A DNA stretch of 64,000 bases from Pontibacillus salipaludis (GTDB taxonomy: Bacteria; Bacillota; Bacilli; Bacillales; BH030062), in assembly GCF_014642405.1 (NCBI RefSeq), contig NZ_BMIN01000012.1, forward strand, positions 62,001 to 126,000. The letters are read 5' to 3'. The position numbers and the translations under genes were made by a program. Position 1 is the stretch's first letter; each line of letters begins with the position of its first letter. The notes beneath the pieces were generated by a model. That model did not search any database, was not told where the DNA came from, and saw only the letters and a program-made list of their open reading frames with translations. Below, in pieces: positions 52,759 through 60,906 of this stretch.

Positions 52759-54708
52759 TTGAAGAGACAAAGGAGTTTCATGATCACAGTAATCTGCACG
52801 TTGCTTATCGCATGTGTACCGATGGGGGATGTCGATGCAGTTACGGAGAAGGATGTTGTCATTAGTGAAGTCGCTTGGATGGGAACGACGACGAGTTACA
52901 ATGATGAATGGCTGGAGCTTTCCAATAATACAGGCTCTAATATTAGTGTAGATGGCTGGACTCTAGAGGCTCAAGATGGATCACCAAGTATAGCGTTAAC
53001 AGGAAGTATCTCAAGCGGAGGGACGTTTATCCTTGAGCGGACGGATGATACTACTGTTACTGAGGTGACAGCCGATGTTATTTACGCGGGCTCCCTAAGT
53101 AATAGTGGGGAAGTGCTAGAGCTGCGTGATTCTTCAGGAACTTTAATTGATTCAGTTGATAGCTGGTATGGTGGGGACAATACGTCTAAATCGACGATGG
53201 AACGGATCAATCTTACTGGGAATGGAACAGATGCGACCAACTGGGCAGATGCTACAGCTACATATAGCGGAGGATACGGTACTCCTTCAGGTAGTAAAGA
53301 AGAACCTCTTTGCGACTCGAAAGAGCACTTAAACCAAGTATCGAATACAGCTGGTTCCATTAATGTGTACTTCAATAAATGTGCATATGGCCAGTATGCA
53401 ACAAGTGGAAACGAAGCGAACTATAATGTGAATCTTGAGGACCGATTGATTCAGCGTATAGAAGGCGCAACAGAATCGATTGACCTGGCTACATATGAAA
53501 TTAACTTGCCAAGAGTCATTGATGCCCTTACGCAGAAAGCAGCTCAGGGCGTGGATGTGCGTGTCATTGCAGATGCAAAAGACGGCAGTGACCCACATTA
53601 CACAGAACGTTACCAGACAATGCGCCTTTATATGGAACAGCTTGTAAGAGGAGAGGACGGAACGATTGGTACAGCCGATGATGTGGAAGTTTTCTCGGAT
53701 TCGATTATGCTAGCGGTAGAAGATCAATCGTTACGTGATCAATATGGCTTGCCGAGTACAGTAAGCGGAATGGATTATGTGACGGTTGAAGTAGGTTCAG
53801 GCACAGAATCTGGCTACATGCTAGCAGATGCTGAAGAGAAGGAGCCAGGAAGCTACTATTCCCCTGGAAATCAAATGCACAATAAATTTGCTGTTATTGA
53901 TGGGAAATGGGTCTTCACAGGAAGCTGGAACTTTACGAAAACGGGATTATATGGTTCAGATGAAAATTATCAAAATGATGTGTTAGGCGGAAACACGCAG
54001 CATGTCGTTGAGCTTCATTCAAGTGAATTAGCAGGGGTTTATAAGACTGAATTTGATGAAATGTGGGGAGCAAGCGGTATGACACCAGACCCGGCAGCTT
54101 CCAACTATCATGGGAGAAAGACCGACAACACACCACACACCGTCACGGTTGGAGGAAAAGAAGTTGAAGTCTATTTCTCTGCAGGTGACGATGCAGTAGG
54201 ACATATGGCGAATGTCGTGAAGAACGAAGCGGATTACGGAGCTTACTTCACCATCTTTGCCTGGTCAGATCAAGCGCTAGTGAATGAGTTAAAGAACAAG
54301 TGGGAAGGTAGTTACGCAGATTTAGAAGGATCTTTAACTGGCTTTGATGTTAAAGGCGTTTACGATGAAGGCTTCTGGAATCAGTGGTGGTCGGCTTCGA
54401 TTGAAATGACAGGTCGAACAGCTTCTCAAACGTCTGAAAATAATCCAAACATACGCTGGAATAATGCAGCTCCTGTCTATGAGGACAATGAAGATCGAAA
54501 GCTTCATAGTAAAACGATGCTCATCGACCCGACTCATCCAGAAAGTGACCCGACAGCGATCGTTGGATCAACGAACTGGAGTACGAACGGGAATGAGATC
54601 AATGATGAAAATATGCTGTTCATTCATGATGCAGCGATTACGAATCAGTTCTTGCAAGAGTTCTATGCACGGTATGATGCGGCTGGGGGAACTATTCCGG
54701 CTCAGTAG
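52759..54708 (+). CDS. Secreted lamin-tail domain / phospholipase D-fold protein
   Basis: About 649 residues. The signal sequence has both a lipobox-like LIAC at residues 16-19 and a Sec-type site after VDA near 27, so it is exported as a lipoprotein or free. Residues about 30-175 form a lamin-tail domain (VVISEVAWMGT, EWLELSNNTG). Two phospholipase D half-sites follow: H374-K376-D381 (MHNKFAVID) and HSKTMLID near residue 584 with GSTNWS. Likely a secreted nuclease or phospholipase. The TTG at 52759 is nine bases after AGAGGGG. Confidence 0.87.
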   Translation: MKRQRSFMITVICTLLIACVPMGDVDAVTEKDVVISEVAWMGTTTSYNDEWLELSNNTGSNISVDGWTLEAQDGSPSIALTGSISSGGTFILERTDDTTVTEVTADVIYAGSLSNSGEVLELRDSSGTLIDSVDSWYGGDNTSKSTMERINLTGNGTDATNWADATATYSGGYGTPSGSKEEPLCDSKEHLNQVSNTAGSINVYFNKCAYGQYATSGNEANYNVNLEDRLIQRIEGATESIDLATYEINLPRVIDALTQKAAQGVDVRVIADAKDGSDPHYTERYQTMRLYMEQLVRGEDGTIGTADDVEVFSDSIMLAVEDQSLRDQYGLPSTVSGMDYVTVEVGSGTESGYMLADAEEKEPGSYYSPGNQMHNKFAVIDGKWVFTGSWNFTKTGLYGSDENYQNDVLGGNTQHVVELHSSELAGVYKTEFDEMWGASGMTPDPAASNYHGRKTDNTPHTVTVGGKEVEVYFSAGDDAVGHMANVVKNEADYGAYFTIFAWSDQALVNELKNKWEGSYADLEGSLTGFDVKGVYDEGFWNQWWSASIEMTGRTASQTSENNPNIRWNNAAPVYEDNEDRKLHSKTMLIDPTHPESDPTAIVGSTNWSTNGNEINDENMLFIHDAAITNQFLQEFYARYDAAGGTIPAQ

Positions 54709-54725
54709 TAAAAGAAGAAAAGGTG

Positions 54726-54760
54726 GCGCTTAGAGTCAGAGAACTCTAAGCGCTTTTTTG
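54726..54760 (+). terminator. Intrinsic terminator
   Basis: GCGCTTAGAGT/ACTCTAAGCGC stem and TTTTTT. Confidence 0.92.
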
Positions 54761-54881
54761 TTCATTGTGATGTATTTCTTTAAAAGGTATTTATTCATTT
54801 TTATTGAAGTGTAGAGAGTAGATGTTTTTATTTTCCATTACATAGTTTTGTATAGTTTCATAAATAAAGAGGAGGGGTTAG

Positions 54882-55397
54882 ATGAATATACGAAGAGCTG
54901 TAGATGGGGATGCTGAAGGAATTTCCAGGGTGCATGTGGATAGTTGGAGAACGACCTACAAGAACATCATACCTGAAGAAGTCTTAAAGAAATTATCATA
55001 CGACAAGAGAACAGAATTATGGAAAAAGAATATCTCAAAGGACGGAAACTTTGTTTTTGTTGCAGAAAACGAGAATGGTGAGATTGTTGGGTTTGCCGAT
55101 TGTGGAAAGAGAGAGAATAACAACGCTGAGAATGCTGGGGACTTAACTTCAATTTATCTTCTTGAAGAATACCAGGGTAAAGGTATAGGGAAACAGCTGA
55201 TGAAGCGACTTTTTCATCAATTTAAAGAGTTAAACTATACTAAAGTCTTTGTGGAAGTATTAGATGATAACAAAACTCGTTACTTTTATGAATATTACGG
55301 AGCCGAATTTTTAAGAAAAGAGACAATCAAGATGGGCGGCGCTGAATTATCACTTTTAATCTATCACTGGGAAAGTATTGAAGGAGTACCTAATTAG
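54882..55397 (+). CDS. GNAT family N-acetyltransferase
   Basis: 171-residue GNAT with the N-terminal VHVDSWRTTYKNIIPEE pattern of a common Bacillaceae subgroup, the core strand EIVGFADCG and acetyl-CoA loop YLLEEYQGKGIGKQLM near residue 95. AGAGGAGGGG precedes the ATG. Substrate unknown. A monocistronic accessory gene. Confidence 0.88.
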   Translation: MNIRRAVDGDAEGISRVHVDSWRTTYKNIIPEEVLKKLSYDKRTELWKKNISKDGNFVFVAENENGEIVGFADCGKRENNNAENAGDLTSIYLLEEYQGKGIGKQLMKRLFHQFKELNYTKVFVEVLDDNKTRYFYEYYGAEFLRKETIKMGGAELSLLIYHWESIEGVPN

Positions 55398-55486
55398 AGT
55401 TTAGGGAAGAAATACATAGTATTTAAACCACCGTTTGTATGGGGTTGGGACGTTAAACGAAATAGGTTATAGGAAGGAGGATATCC

Positions 55487-55600
55487 ATGGGATTGATACT
55501 AGCGATAGTAGGGGTTGTATCGTCGGTAGGAGTTTTATTTTATATGGGGAAGTCCGGGTTTGAATGGGGTAAGACTGCTGATGAGGATGATAATAAGTAA
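55487..55600 (+). CDS. 37-residue single-helix membrane microprotein
   Basis: Small ORF with a near-ideal AAGGAGG seven bases before its ATG. The product has one helix (GLILAIVGVVSSVGVLFYMG, residues 2-21) and a charged tail ending DEDDNK. The strong ribosome site, hydrophobic segment and flanking genes in the same direction support it. No family recognised. Upstream about 90 bases may hold a promoter that I cannot define. Confidence 0.65.
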   Translation: MGLILAIVGVVSSVGVLFYMGKSGFEWGKTADEDDNK

Positions 55601-55703
55601 CCTTTAACATCAATATAAACAATGAATAAGCGCTTATACTCCAATTACTGTGGAAGATTATGTTAAGATCATTACGTACACAGTCGAAAAGGAGTGGGGC
55701 AGT

Positions 55704-56234
55704 ATGGTCTTTGAAACAGAGCGGATCAGGTTTAGAAAGCTTGAGAAGGATGATATGGAATTACTTCATCGTTGGCAGAATGATACGACGGTTCATACGA
55801 ATATGAGCACGTCGATTGATTTATATAGCATGGAAGACATGGAGAAGTTCTATGAAAGAATGAAGGAATCGAGGAGCTACATCATCATAGAGAAAAATGG
55901 GGGCAAAGAAGTTGGTAGCATCACGCTCGTCCGAGAAAACAACCAACAACAAAATGCGGAATTCCTACTGATGATTGGAGAAAAAGATTATTGGGGCGAA
56001 GGGTACGGAAAAGAGGCCCTCCTATTATTCTTAAACTTTGTCTTTATGGAACTGAATTTACACAAAATCAGTCTTAAAGTATTTTCCTTTAACCAAAAAG
56101 CGAAGAGCATGTACGAGCGCATGGGCTTTAAAGTAGAAGGGCAGTTGCGTGAGGTCTTCTTCCGAAATGGCGAGTGGCAAGACATGTTTATTATGGGGAT
56201 GCTTCAGGATGAATATAGGGCACTGTACACGTAA
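55704..56234 (+). CDS. RimJ/RimL-type GNAT acetyltransferase
   Basis: 176 residues: MVFETERIRFRKLEKDDMELLHRW opening of the GNAT_acetyltran_3 group, the CoA loop DYWGEGYGKEALLLFLNF near residue 98, and FNQKAKSMYERMGF near 133. AAAGGAG is nine bases before the ATG at 55704; the frame from 55650 has no site. These enzymes acetylate proteins, amino-sugars or antibiotics; target unknown. Confidence 0.88.
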   Translation: MVFETERIRFRKLEKDDMELLHRWQNDTTVHTNMSTSIDLYSMEDMEKFYERMKESRSYIIIEKNGGKEVGSITLVRENNQQQNAEFLLMIGEKDYWGEGYGKEALLLFLNFVFMELNLHKISLKVFSFNQKAKSMYERMGFKVEGQLREVFFRNGEWQDMFIMGMLQDEYRALYT

Positions 56235-56323
56235 CATTCTTTGCACTTTCGTTTTATAGAACGGAGGTGCTTTTTCTTTATGGAAAATTGAAGGAATAGT
56301 TGGATATTTATGCTAAACTAATG

Positions 56324-56365
56324 AGACACATCACGCTCCACCGGGGTACACCACGAGCGTGTCTG
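56324..56365 (+). promoter_or_regulatory. Interrupted hairpin ahead of the MNT gene
   Basis: AGACAC(ATC)ACGCTC pairs with GAGCGTGTCT around a GC-rich loop. No T-run follows, and it lies about 45 bases before the ribosome site. A regulatory leader is possible but unproven. Confidence 0.3.
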
Positions 56366-56411
56366 CAAGGAAGATTAGAAATTCATTTCAACTATACAGG
56401 AGATGAAGGAT

Positions 56412-57128
56412 ATGAGGACAGATCGATTATCACCAATGAAAGCAGCACAATTGTTTGTCGACGCATTTTTTCCACAATGTAGTGGGGCTTTGCTAGCTGG
56501 AAGTACGGTTCGCGGAGAGGAGACAGAGAAGTCAGATTTAGACATCGTCATCTTTGATCAGAATCGTTGCTCCTCATATAGAGAGTCGCTTATAGCTTAC
56601 GAGTGGCCTGTAGAGGTCTTTGTTCACAGTCTGGAATCATACCGAGCGTTCTTTAAGAGTGATGTGGAACGAGCGCGTCCTTCTTTACCTCGTATGGTCT
56701 CAGAAGGAAAGATTATAAGTGGATGGGACGTTGTCATGCCAATTAAAGCAGAAGCGGATCATGTGCTAAATCGGGGGCCGGAGAATTGGTCCGACGACAC
56801 GACCCAGATGAAGCGATATTTCCTTACCGATACGCTTGAAGATTTCATCGGAAGTGATAACAGGTCTGAAACGCTATGTATCACTTATACGCTGGCGGAT
56901 CAGATTAGTGAATTTGTTTTGCGGACAAACAGAAGATGGGTGGGATCTTCTAAGTGGGTCATTCGGGCCTTGAAGGAGTATGATCCTGAGTTTGCCACGC
57001 GCTACAGTGATGCGTTTGATCATTTTTATACATATGGAAGTAAAGACAGAGTCGTTCACCTCACTGACGAAGTGTTGGAGCCCTTTGGAGGACGGTTGTT
57101 TGATGGATTTGTATTAGGGGAGAAATAG
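56412..57128 (+). CDS. MNT-type nucleotidyltransferase
   Basis: 238-residue Pol-beta-superfamily nucleotidyltransferase. The active-site pattern GSTVRGEETEKSDLDIVIF near residues 30-48 gives GS and DxD, and a third acid lies in PVEVFVHS. A helical C-terminal half follows. The ATG at 56412 is nine bases after AGGAG; the ATG at 56403 overlaps it. It lies 14 bases before a NUDIX gene that overlaps an ANT(6)-like gene, so three nucleotide-handling enzymes share one operon. Substrate unknown; antibiotic or tRNA-like substrates are possible. Confidence 0.8.
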   Translation: MRTDRLSPMKAAQLFVDAFFPQCSGALLAGSTVRGEETEKSDLDIVIFDQNRCSSYRESLIAYEWPVEVFVHSLESYRAFFKSDVERARPSLPRMVSEGKIISGWDVVMPIKAEADHVLNRGPENWSDDTTQMKRYFLTDTLEDFIGSDNRSETLCITYTLADQISEFVLRTNRRWVGSSKWVIRALKEYDPEFATRYSDAFDHFYTYGSKDRVVHLTDEVLEPFGGRLFDGFVLGEK

Positions 57129-57142
57129 AGGAGGTATTGTGA

Positions 57143-57664
57143 ATGTTTTATAAGGAATATCGTGAAGAGAGTGAGAGTGAACGTCATTTACCCATTCGTC
57201 ATCGAAAGGCAGTGCGGGCGGTGATCTGGGATGCTGGGAAAATCTTATTGGTCTACACGAATCAAGGTATTTATACGTTCCCAGGTGGAGGCGTAGAAGC
57301 GGGTGAGAGCGATGAGGAAGGTGTCATTCGTGAAGTAGCTGAAGAGACCGGGTATGTGAATGGTCTGGTCAATGAGAAGATTGGTGAAGTTGTTGAGAGC
57401 AATCCGGACCATAAGAATCCAGGTATGGTCTTTGAAATGATATCCCATTACTACAACTGTGAGTTGAAAAATAATGAACAGATTCCGTTGCAGTTGGAAG
57501 GGTATGAACGTGCAGAAGAATACGAGCCGCGCTGGGTAACGCTTGAAGAAGCGATTGAGCAAAATGAGGCGGCAAGAGGGTACGGAGAAGCACGTTGGTT
57601 GCGGCGTGAAACGTATGTGCTAAGGGAATTACAGAAGCAATTGCAGCAGGAGGGGAGTCGGTGA
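57143..57664 (+). CDS. NUDIX hydrolase
   Basis: 173 residues with an intact NUDIX box GGGVEAGESDEEGVIREVAEETGY at about 50-73 (G-x5-E-x7-REVxEExG). It cleaves nucleoside diphosphates linked to another moiety. Good GGAGGT ribosome site. The stop overlaps the start of the ANT(6)-like gene (GTGA), so the two are coupled. Confidence 0.9.
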   Translation: MFYKEYREESESERHLPIRHRKAVRAVIWDAGKILLVYTNQGIYTFPGGGVEAGESDEEGVIREVAEETGYVNGLVNEKIGEVVESNPDHKNPGMVFEMISHYYNCELKNNEQIPLQLEGYERAEEYEPRWVTLEEAIEQNEAARGYGEARWLRRETYVLRELQKQLQQEGSR

Positions 57665-58518
57665 GAAGTTACGAAGAGATGATGGAGCTCATTTTAGGGA
57701 GAGCACGACAGGATGAGAATATTCGGATCGTCGAGCTTAATGGCTCAAGAGCGAATCCTCGTGCGGTGGAAGACCGATTCCAAGATTACGACATTATCTA
57801 CTATGTAGAAGATCTCAAACTTTATTTAGAAGATCACTCTTGGATTGATGTTTTCGGTGATCGGCTCATTATGCAAATGCCTGATGTAAATGATGGGCTT
57901 CCAGAAGACGGGGAATGGAAGAGGTTCGCGTATTTAATGTTGTTTGAAGACGGCAATCGAATTGACTTAACGCTCGTTCCTCTCAAATACCTTGAAGAGT
58001 CCCTTCAAGCCCGAGATTATCGAAAAGTTTTATTGGATAAAGATGATCGGATTAAAAGGTCAGTGGATCCAGTTGAGGACCCTTTTCTCATACAGAAACC
58101 TACAGCGAGAGATTATGAGAGGTGTGTGAATGAATTCTGGTGGGTGAGTACATATGTGGCAAAGGCTTTATGGAGAGAAGAACTCACGCTTGCGAAATCT
58201 ATTATGGAAGAACCGGTTCGTGACATGTTAATCCGCATGTTGTCGTGGGAAGTAGGGATTCGAACGAACTTTGCCGTCAGTGTTGGCAAGGGTGGTAAGG
58301 ATCTTGAGAAGTACTTGAAACAGGAAGAGTGGAAGCAAGTAGTGGAAACGTATCCTGACGGAGAATACGAACACATGTGGAGAAGCTTGTTTACGATGTG
58401 TGATTTGTTCGAGGAAGTTTCTGAGCATGTAGCTGGTTTCTTTGGCTATGAAAAGTCAGACGAAGGAAAACGGGTCAGACCCTACTTACACCACGTAAAA
58501 CGTTTACCCGTTAGGTAG
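57661..58518 (+). CDS. ANT(6)/AadK-like aminoglycoside 6-adenylyltransferase
   Basis: 285-residue member of the streptomycin adenylyltransferase family. The opening MRSYEEMMELILGRA and the active site LNGSRANPRAVEDRFQDYDIIY (residues 25-46) match AadK, as do RIDLTL near 107 and the helical C-terminal domain with NEFWWVSTYVAKALWREEL. All acids of the GS-DxD pattern are intact. GTG start behind AGGAGGGG. Chromosomal copies like this are native in Bacillus and often confer little resistance. Last gene of the MNT-NUDIX-ANT operon. Confidence 0.88.
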   Translation: MRSYEEMMELILGRARQDENIRIVELNGSRANPRAVEDRFQDYDIIYYVEDLKLYLEDHSWIDVFGDRLIMQMPDVNDGLPEDGEWKRFAYLMLFEDGNRIDLTLVPLKYLEESLQARDYRKVLLDKDDRIKRSVDPVEDPFLIQKPTARDYERCVNEFWWVSTYVAKALWREELTLAKSIMEEPVRDMLIRMLSWEVGIRTNFAVSVGKGGKDLEKYLKQEEWKQVVETYPDGEYEHMWRSLFTMCDLFEEVSEHVAGFFGYEKSDEGKRVRPYLHHVKRLPVR

Positions 58519-58545
58519 TCAGCATGGAGCTGGCTACCTTTTTTG
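58513..58545 (+). terminator. Intrinsic terminator
   Basis: GGTAGTCAGC/GCTGGCTACC stem and TTTTTT, overlapping the stop of the preceding gene. Confidence 0.88.
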
Positions 58546-58551
58546 TTGAGG

Positions 58552-58914
58552 TTATTTAATCTCTGTTGTGACTTTATATAAGTTGTTCTTATAAAGGTAA
58601 CGAGCACCGTCCATAGGTTCCGAGTAATATCCGACCGTTAGGACTACCTCTTCATCATGGATGAAATCAAGATAGAAGTCAGGGCTGGCCATATCAACGT
58701 TTGAAACATCGTTCGTGCGAGCCCTTCTTAAGTCGGCAAGTAGGTCATTAATGGTGTCTTGATCCTTAATGGTGAACTGCAACTTTCCTGTTCCGGATCC
58801 AAGTTGGTTTTCATAAACGTTAATCGATGTCGCTTCAATATCGAAAGCCTCATTTTGGCAAGCGCTCAGCACAATCAAGCAAAGCATGAGCGGAAGCATA
58901 GCAAATCTTCTCAT
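58552..58914 (-). CDS. Hypothetical lipoprotein
   Basis: 120-residue exported protein with a lipobox LSAC (Cys near residue 19) after a short hydrophobic core. The small mature domain contains IKDQDTINDLLADLRRA and LDFIHDEEVVLTVGYYSE. I recognise no specific family. AGGGGAG stands before the ATG. Single gene, convergent with the ANT operon. Confidence 0.75.
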   Translation of the reverse strand: MRRFAMLPLMLCLIVLSACQNEAFDIEATSINVYENQLGSGTGKLQFTIKDQDTINDLLADLRRARTNDVSNVDMASPDFYLDFIHDEEVVLTVGYYSEPMDGARYLYKNNLYKVTTEIK

Positions 58915-59042
58915 AACAAACTCCCCTTCTTCTCTCTCTTAGTACAGACGAATAGAAGGGGAGAAACGTTACACCTTAATGGAATCTATTGCTTAATCAG
59001 GTGAAATAATCGGGGCCTGCTTTACCACGCTAGAGCAATAAA

Positions 59043-59088
59043 CGGTGCCAGACACGCTTTCGTTCGCTAAAGCGTGTCTGGCGCCGAT
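59043..59088. repeat. Long perfect hairpin with GTGCCAGACACGC arms
   Basis: GGTGCCAGACACGCTTT pairs with AAAGCGTGTCTGGCGCC around an 8 base loop. It lies behind the HAD gene (minus) and lacks a T-run. A related GTGTCTGGCACGCG half occurs at 32015-32028. Confidence 0.75.
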
Positions 59089-59628
59089 TTACTGTTTTTG
59101 AGCATCTTGTATGATCCATTGGGCCGCGTCGTAAAGGGTGGGGAAGGTAGCGTTAGCAAGTCCGTAGTCTTCACCTAGGAAGACGGTTTTTGTGCCAGCA
59201 TTTTGTCCAGCTTCAATATCCGGCTCTCGGTCCCCAACCATATAAGAAGTAGACAGGTCAATATCATGTTCTTTTGCTATGTCTTCGATCATTTTACTAC
59301 CAGGCTTCCGGCAATCACAGCCTTCTTTTGGTTTGTGAGGGCAATAGCATACCTCATCAATTACTGCACCTAGTTTCTTTAGTTCGTCTACCATGTACTG
59401 ATGGATATCCTGCAGCTGTTCTTCTTTCATATACCCTAACCCAACGCCGCCCTGGTTCGTGATCACAGCGATTAAGTCAAAAAGGCCTGACTCATTCAGC
59501 ATTTGAATAGCCTCAGGGACGCGAGGGAGAAAGAACAAGTCCTCGCGTTTATTTACGAATTTCACACGGTCTGTTAGAACTTCGTTGATGACCCCGTCCC
59601 GGTCTAGAAATACAGCTCGCTTTGTCAT
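59089..59628 (-). CDS. HAD-family phosphatase (GmhB/HisB-N-like)
   Basis: 179 residues of the HAD-IIIA histidinol-phosphatase / D,D-heptose-1,7-bisphosphate phosphatase group: nucleophile motif FLDRDGVINEV, motif II VITNQGGVG, the zinc-loop cysteines CYCPHKPKEGCDCRKP and the terminal MVGDREPDIEAG. The ATG at 59628 has GGAGGG seven bases upstream. In a Gram-positive without heptose LPS the substrate may be another sugar or aminoacid phosphate. Confidence 0.87.
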   Translation of the reverse strand: MTKRAVFLDRDGVINEVLTDRVKFVNKREDLFFLPRVPEAIQMLNESGLFDLIAVITNQGGVGLGYMKEEQLQDIHQYMVDELKKLGAVIDEVCYCPHKPKEGCDCRKPGSKMIEDIAKEHDIDLSTSYMVGDREPDIEAGQNAGTKTVFLGEDYGLANATFPTLYDAAQWIIQDAQKQ

Positions 59629-59691
59629 TGGGCATCCCTCCATCGATCTTCTAACAGGTAGTATACCCAAGAAATCTGTATATATGGTGAG

Positions 59692-59866
59692 GTTTCCGTT
59701 ACGTTATTGGAGCGAAAGGTGGTTCGGGAAATCACTCGCTTTCCGCGGCGAGCTGGGGAGCCTCCTCAATCGCTACGCGCTTTGCGGGGTCTCCCCTAGG
59801 CTCTTTCTGCCGCAGGAGTCTCGCAATTTCCCGAACCACCTTTACCGTATTAGGGGGAACGGAAAC
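59692..59866. repeat. GC-rich inverted-repeat element, copy I (minus orientation)
   Basis: Inner 59715-59842 with arms AAAGGTGGTTCGGGAAA and TTTCCCGAACCACCTTT, 17 perfect pairs unlike other copies. Boxes CACTCGCTTTCCGCGG and GCAGGAGTCTCGCAA conserved; the usual CCGGC hairpin is replaced by CGCTACGCGC. Outer GTTTCCGTT/AACGGAAAC. Confidence 0.92.
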
Positions 59867-59919
59867 ATATAGCACGTGGACACCTCGCGCTTAACTACCT
59901 CAACGAGAAAGTTTTCATA

Positions 59920-59949
59920 AAAAAAGCAAAGCCAGTAAGGCTTTGCTTA
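59920..59949 (-). terminator. Terminator of the S-box operon
   Basis: Stem AAGCAAAGCC/GGCTTTGCTT overlapping the end of the ATP-grasp gene; T-run on the minus side. Confidence 0.85.
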
Positions 59950-60906
59950 AGGGGTGGAGATTGCTGATGGGTATTGTTCTTTCAGACGTTCTCCTAGGTA
60001 GGTAGCGAGTTGGAGCATACCATATATGCCTGATACGGCTTCGGCGTCTGAGTTGTAGTTGGTGTTTGTGTTCACATCGTACGTGTATACATTGCCATTG
60101 TGGTCCTGAATCGCTTCGATTCCGGCTACTTTAATGTTATTAGCAGAAAGGAAAGCTTGGTAGGACTCAATGAGTGGATCTGAGTAGCCTTCTAGAATTT
60201 CAAATTTCGCACCGCCTGTTTCTTCTGTGCCGGTTGGGCAGTGTAGATCTTCGATGGTGCAGGCGTCTGCGGGGCATAGTTCAAAGCCTTCAGATGTATC
60301 GACTTTTACGGCGTATAGGAACTTGCCGCCGACGAATTCGTGACGAACGATATACGGTTTTGGTGCTTCGATATATTGCTGAACGAGGGTGATGCCGTCT
60401 ACGGGTTCTTCGAACGAGTCTCCATACACATATTCTTCAAGTGCTTTAATGGAGTGGAAGAGCTGTACGCCTTGCCCTTTGCCGGCGCGGTTGTGTTTCG
60501 TAATAAATGGAGCAAGGTCAAGCTTTTTAGCTGCTTCAATAATTTGATCTTTCCCGACGGCTGTAATCGTCTTTGGTGTGGTGATGCCTTCTTGATTTAA
60601 CGCCATATACTGATTTACTTTACTTAGCTCAAGGCGCAGGGCGCGGCTGCCATTCACAACTGTTCGACCGTGGCGTTCGAGCCAAGCTAGTACGGCTTCT
60701 GTGAATTCAGGTGCGAAGCGGTGATCTCTCGTGTGAGAAGAGGCGCTCATTCGGTTATAAAAAATTCCTTCTGGTGGCTCTTCTGTTAGATCGACCGTTC
60801 CCTGGTCTAAGTGCCATAACTCAAACGGCAAGCCGAGCTCTTTTAGGCGCCCTGTTAAGTGATCGGTCCATTCATCATTTTCATGTAATACGTAAATCTT
60901 TGTCAT
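59947..60906 (-). CDS. ATP-grasp ligase (RimK-like) in an S-box operon
   Basis: 319-residue ATP-grasp protein: an N-terminal pre-ATP-grasp region (YNRMSASSHTRDHRFAPEF), phosphate-clamp loop ITKHNRAGKGQGVQLF near residues 133-148, VQQYIEA near 175, and metal-binding IEAIQDHNGNVYTYDVNTNTNYN near 270-290, like RimK and glutathione-synthase types. It should join a carboxylate to an amine or thiol with ATP; substrate unknown. The ATG overlaps the monooxygenase stop (ATGA) with AAGGAGG upstream. Downstream of a SAM riboswitch, so a role in sulphur-compound metabolism is inferred. Confidence 0.85.
   Translation of the reverse strand: MTKIYVLHENDEWTDHLTGRLKELGLPFELWHLDQGTVDLTEEPPEGIFYNRMSASSHTRDHRFAPEFTEAVLAWLERHGRTVVNGSRALRLELSKVNQYMALNQEGITTPKTITAVGKDQIIEAAKKLDLAPFITKHNRAGKGQGVQLFHSIKALEEYVYGDSFEEPVDGITLVQQYIEAPKPYIVRHEFVGGKFLYAVKVDTSEGFELCPADACTIEDLHCPTGTEETGGAKFEILEGYSDPLIESYQAFLSANNIKVAGIEAIQDHNGNVYTYDVNTNTNYNSDAEAVSGIYGMLQLATYLGERLKEQYPSAISTP

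Noticed and set aside
56300-56482. 60-codon ORF as a resistance leader peptide before the MNT gene
   Set aside because: It begins with a TTG lacking a ribosome site and extends through the MNT start in another frame; the leader hairpin alone is kept as a weak observation.
59692-59866. Rho-independent terminators for neighbouring genes
   Set aside because: Although strong hairpins, these elements lack T-runs, are far from stop codons, and neighbouring genes already have their own terminators.
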